Of a stretch of 64,000 nucleotides of DNA, positions 60,350 to 64,000 are shown one piece after another (within the stretch, counting starts at the first letter, position 1; each line of letters starts with the position of its first letter). The stretch lies in contig BSBN01001149.1 in assembly GCA_027924645.1 (NCBI GenBank), forward strand, positions 4,526,001-4,590,000, read 5' to 3'. The translations under genes were made by a program, and so were the position numbers. Below the pieces are notes generated by a model. That model ran no database searches and was not told the origin of the DNA. It saw nothing but the letters and a program-made list of their open reading frames with translations. The DNA is from Cunninghamia lanceolata. Taxonomy: Eukaryota > Streptophyta > Pinopsida > Cupressales > Cupressaceae.

Positions 60350-60895
60350 AATGGGTTCTAGTTCTCCTTGATTATTTTTCCCATTTAATTGATCCTCATT
60401 TCACTTGCACAAGTTAATTATTTATAAGCACCCTCTTATATTTAACATTTATTTGACAATTTATTAAAATCATCCTACCCAAATGGAAAAATTTTATGAA
60501 TATAAATTAATCACTTACACATGAAAAAGCATCACAATAATCCCAAGGCAAGGAGATCCCCAAACATAATAAGTGAAGAGGTCACATACAAAAAGTTGGG
60601 AGTTCCATCTCAAATATTCCCAAAGAGGTAAAGCTATAGGTAAAGTTTTTACTGTATGAATACTCTTTAAAGTTTTTTTTTGGCTCACTTTATCAACTTG
60701 AAAACATACCACAAGTTTACACAACACGAGAGATGCTAACTCATTAAAAAACAAATCAAAAGGCACTAACACAAATAGGGATAACTTTAAGACCCCCCTT
60801 CGGAGAAGGTGTATAAACCTGGTGAATCATGTATACTTCCCAAGGAAAATATTAATTTTATTGGCAATTTTTTTCATTTTTCTTGGAAAAAAAAT
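60350..60895. other. Spacer upstream of pol
   Basis: Gag and protease of the Tat element would be expected here but are not visible. The sequence changes character at about 60400, which suggests a deletion or insertion. Confidence 0.45.
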
Positions 60896-60899
60896 CTCA

Positions 60900-61240
60900 A
60901 TTGGCGAATCTTTTGTAATTGCTAGAGGTCTATGGAAATTCTAACGGATTGTAATTTTTTTTAAACTAATAAAATATTTTCATTGGCGATTAAAACCTAT
61001 TTTCAAACTAATAAAATATTTTCATTGGCGATTAAAACATATTTTCAAACTAATAAAATATTTTCATTGGTGAGTTAAAACCTATTTTCAAACCAGTAAA
61101 ATATTTCTGTCGGCGAATTAAACCTGTTTTCTAAATAAAAAATATTTTCATTAGCGAATTAAACCAATAAAAAAAATCATTGGTGAATTAAATATAGTTT
61201 CAAACCAATAAAAATTTAATTGGCGAAATAAACTATTATG
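60900..61240 (+). repeat. 42-bp tandem repeat with a TTGGCGAAT word
   Basis: The unit CATTGGCGATTAAAACCTAT plus TTTCAAACTAATAAAATATTTT starts at 60981, 61023 and 61065 (period 42). More diverged units extend to about 61240. The word also occurs upstream of the hAT pseudogene at 41920-42010. Confidence 0.8.
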
Positions 61241-61539
61241 CCAATAAAAAATCATACCATCTGTGGTGAAAATATCAAATGCTACATATTGTTCTATTCT
61301 GGGACAAATTTTCTACACATCCAAATTCCTTCATAAAGTGTCCAGAATGGGGACAAGTGTCAACATATTTATTATGTCTGAAGCAAGATGTCAGCATAAA
61401 TTAATATAATCAACAACTATTTGATGAATTTTTGATGGACAGCTATACTTGCATTCTGGAAGAAAATGTCTAAAACACTAGACCTACAACTTCAAACCTC
61501 CGGAATAACAATTGAACCGTTAGATTTCCAAATATCAAT

Positions 61540-62070
61540 GGTTGACATTTCATATGAGAAACCTAGCTTTTAACCCTCTGCATAATCTTATGTTGACTTG
61601 CTACCTATGGTTGTCGGTTGTCTAAGTTGAAACCTGAGCCATCAAAATTGTGTTGTTTACTTGCCTCTTATACCTAGTCTTGTCGGTCACCACTTGGTGG
61701 GGAACATTATGCGTTAATCATTAAAAGGGGGTCAAATATTTCATCTATTGTCTAAGTCTCGATCCCCATATTTTATGTTCCCATATCCCGTTAACCTAGT
61801 AGGGTCCACTTTTTAAATGCTAACTATAGAAGAACAGGAAATATTTTAGCAAATATTTTGAAGTAACCTTAAGAGAATTAAAGGGTGAGCTATTAAAGGT
61901 TTAAATAAGACACATGAGAAATTCCTTGACAAGATGTTTTAATCTTAGTCATCCAATGTTGAAGAATTTAAGTAGACAGATGGATGGCTTGAGAAGTTAA
62001 TGTGTGAGGCACAGGTTGGAGGGCCCAGGTTAATCCTATCTATTCCCCGCTAGCCCATTGTCAGAAGATG
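61540..62070 (-). repeat. Inverted copy of the 37385-38290 repeat
   Basis: Read on the minus strand it follows the left copy from CTAGCGGGGAATAGA through ACTAAGATTAAAACATCTTG and CTTCAAAATATTTG to GGTAGCAAGTCAACATAAG. No transposase lies next to it. It may be a deleted, non-autonomous relative of the hAT element. Confidence 0.7.
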
Positions 62071-62639
62071 CACGGGTGATAAACCCAACAGGCTAATAGG
62101 CGAACGCCAAGTAGCATACTTTGTAGCATGAAGAGAAGGTGGGGTTCGCCGAAAGATGAGTAAGCAATTCCATGTGGCATAAAACTTCATCACGGCCATC
62201 CATCTTGCCATCTCATCAAGAGATCAACGACTAGAGTTTGAAATTGAGAAAGTGGCCATGGGAGTCGTTTTGCTTCACGCGAGCAAGCAGTAATGGTAGT
62301 TTTAACACCATAAAAGCAATTTTTTGCATAATTGAAATCCGTCTAAGTGTTTTAAATCATCTGGAGGCAATTTCAATCTCTTGGCGATCAAAACTAGGGT
62401 TTTCAAAGTGTTCAAAGTAGTAATTTAAAATCTCACCTTCTAAAATTTGTTGCTTGTGCTCACTCTCATGGTTTTGTCAATAGGAATTACTAGTAAATTT
62501 TCATTTCTTTTAGTATTTTTCCTTCTTAGATTGTTGAACTACAAAATTTGAGCTTGATTGCTACTTTAAGTCAGAACCCGAGTTGTGAACCTACAATTAT
62601 TTCTAAACTAAAAGCCTAAGTTGCAAAATTCTCACCATA
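62071..62639. other. Spacer, possibly the LINE 5' region
   Basis: Unique sequence leading without a break into the LINE-like ORF1 region. No promoter motif recognised. Confidence 0.35.
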
Positions 62640-63475
62640 ATGGCACCCCCACGAGCCCAAACCTCAAGCTCTGGAGAGACAAAAAGGCCCATAGTCCAAG
62701 ACTTTCTTGATCAATTAAATCCCTCCACTGACGATAAAGTAAAAGGTTTGCTTCTGTTCCAGGGTTCCAAAATTAAATAAGGCCTCATAGATAAACATAT
62801 CCTTATCAATGATTGCAAAAAACTAAGGTCTCCAAAAGGTAAATAGGCCTCAGAAGAAGAAAACATAGTAGAAGAATACCCATTCAAAGAGGACTTGCTA
62901 GATTTAATCAAGTCCCCCATTAGGACCCAGGTTCTGGTTGGAGACCAAGCTCTAAGCAAACCAACAGAGGATCCTCTTGTTCCTTCTTATGAACCCACAC
63001 TACCCCAACATGAGTTACGGCTCGATCTGGATGGTGTTCAATAGGAGCATTTGAAAGATTACCCCCTTGTCTCAGATGAGACGGAAGGAGGAGAAATCCT
63101 AACTCCAACTGAGATTACCCCTCTTAAAGATGGTCGACACTCTGGCATCTGGGGAATGAAGGGATGCTCGAGAGCAGTCAGTGGACCTAGGGACCTTAAG
63201 GTTGGTAGGATCGCAGGAAGCTATTCAGGGAAGTACAGAGAAGTCTATGCTATCTCCCGTCAAGGTTCTTTCCCTGAGGGCTAGTACTAGTAACCAAGGA
63301 GGCTGGATCACCCCCAAGAAGAAAGGGAAAGGACACATAAGAAATATGCAGATGTGGGGACTGAAGGAAGGGCAGGGAGGCCATCTCAGAGAGAAACCAG
63401 ATCTAGGGAAGAAACCAAGGAGATTTCCTATGGGAGACAAAGCACACTGGAGGCTTGCTCCAGAAGATCACGCAA
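62640..63475 (+). pseudogene. LINE ORF1-like region
   Basis: From the ATG at 62640 a frame reads MAPPRAQTSSSGETKRP and continues with several stops and shifts to about 63475. No zinc knuckle is visible, as in some plant L1-type ORF1 regions whose CCHC motif has been lost. The assignment rests mainly on its position directly before the endonuclease. Confidence 0.5.
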
Positions 63476-64000
63476 ATGAAGATTATCACTTGGAATGTGA
63501 GAGGGCTCAACAGCCCCCACAAATAGCTCATGATAAGGAGCTGCATTTTTGACAATAAGGTTGATTTCATTCTTCTTCAAGAAGTTAAAATGTCTGAGGA
63601 AAATTTTAGAAAAATAGCCAACAATATCTGGCCTATGGCTAACTACATTATCAACCCCTCTACAGGAGCTTCTGGGGGGCTGGTCACCATGTGGAATAAG
63701 TACAATTCTTTAGGATGCTATTGCTCGCATAGTAAGTATAGTTTGGAAATCAAATGCAAGTTGAATAAAAAAACCTAGAAGTTGATCAACATTTATGCCC
63801 CCAACACAAAAAATTCTAGGAAGGAACTTTGGGATGGGTTGAGCTCCAAAATCAATTATGAGAGAAGGACCTTGTGGATGGCAGGGGGAGACTTCAACAC
63901 CCCTCTTTACCCCTCGGAAAAATATGGGGGCAATATGGACTACTTTGACAGTATGGTGGACCTAGAGGACTTCCTGAGTCAAACTGGGCTTATGGACCTG
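63476..64000 (+). pseudogene. LINE ORF2, endonuclease domain, runs off the window
   Basis: The ATG at 63476 opens MKIITWNVRGLNSPHK, the classic start of the apurinic-endonuclease-like domain of plant L1 elements. It is followed by FILLQEVKMS, GASGGLVTMWN, INIYAPN and GGDFNTPL, all endonuclease landmarks. A TAG after PHK (63524-63526) and another at 63776-63778 interrupt the frame. The reverse transcriptase would lie beyond 64000. It nicks target DNA in living LINEs; this copy is inactive. Confidence 0.85.

Noticed and set aside
1..64000. tRNA, rRNA or organelle DNA insertions
   Set aside because: I looked for conserved rRNA segments, tRNA B-box patterns and plastid genes and saw none. This is by eye only; a tRNA scan and an organelle alignment would be decisive.

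Overview
This 64 kb window looks like plant nuclear DNA, and a large, repeat-dominated genome such as a conifer's is the best guess. The reasons are remnants of plant-specific families (reversibly glycosylated polypeptide/UDP-arabinopyranose mutase, SHAQKYF-type MYB, PPR, plant mobile domain), Tat-lineage Ty3/gypsy pol, GT-AG introns, long AT-rich spacers, and no intact host gene. Everything protein-coding that I recognise carries stops, frameshifts or truncations. No species can be named from the sequence alone.

Left part (1-12.3 kb): a 359-bp tandem repeat (1-822); a 5-kb degenerate array built on a GCGCC/GGCGC word (850-5830); an intron-rich minus-strand gene of unrecognised family (6646-8733) with its own TATA box and a CpG-rich palindrome upstream; then the polypurine tract and plus-oriented LTR of a Ty3/gypsy-type element (9105-10192). 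Next comes a patchwork of host gene fragments: PPR, the PP2A scaffold A subunit, and RGP/UAM with an intron retained (10.6-12.3 kb).

Middle part (12.3-46.3 kb): AT-rich direct repeats; a family of short elements with TACGCCGAGAG-like inverted ends; a histone H3/CENH3-like pseudogene (17.76 kb); a duplicated segment split by a 2.6-kb LTR element whose LTR holds repeated GCCACGTGTC words (22441-25061); a non-autonomous LTR element with a standard tRNA-Met primer site and an acidic coiled-coil ORF (30434-32921); a 3.6-kb decayed gene with a G-patch motif and C-terminal coiled coils (33.35-37.0 kb); a hAT transposase pseudogene with an in-frame 60-bp repeat (38.7-41.5 kb); a perfect 81-bp palindrome leading into a roughly 765-bp tandem array (43.2-45.6 kb); and a MYB pseudogene exon.

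Right part (46.4-64 kb): on the minus strand, an LTR (46423-47612) and a gag-protease-RT remnant (47.9-49.98 kb) abut a second LTR of the same family as the one at 9.1 kb, but inverted (50001-50959). Behind that LTR lie its polypurine tract, an oppositely transcribed plant-mobile-domain gene with its own TATA box and intron (51375-54020), and a Tat-lineage pol with two RNase H domains and integrase (56464-60346). The window ends in a LINE (ORF1-like region plus endonuclease, 62640-64000).

The most interesting theme is that two relatives of one LTR family each carry a divergently transcribed, spliced cargo gene just inside the 3' LTR, and the two cargo genes are different. GCGCC-word arrays occur near both.
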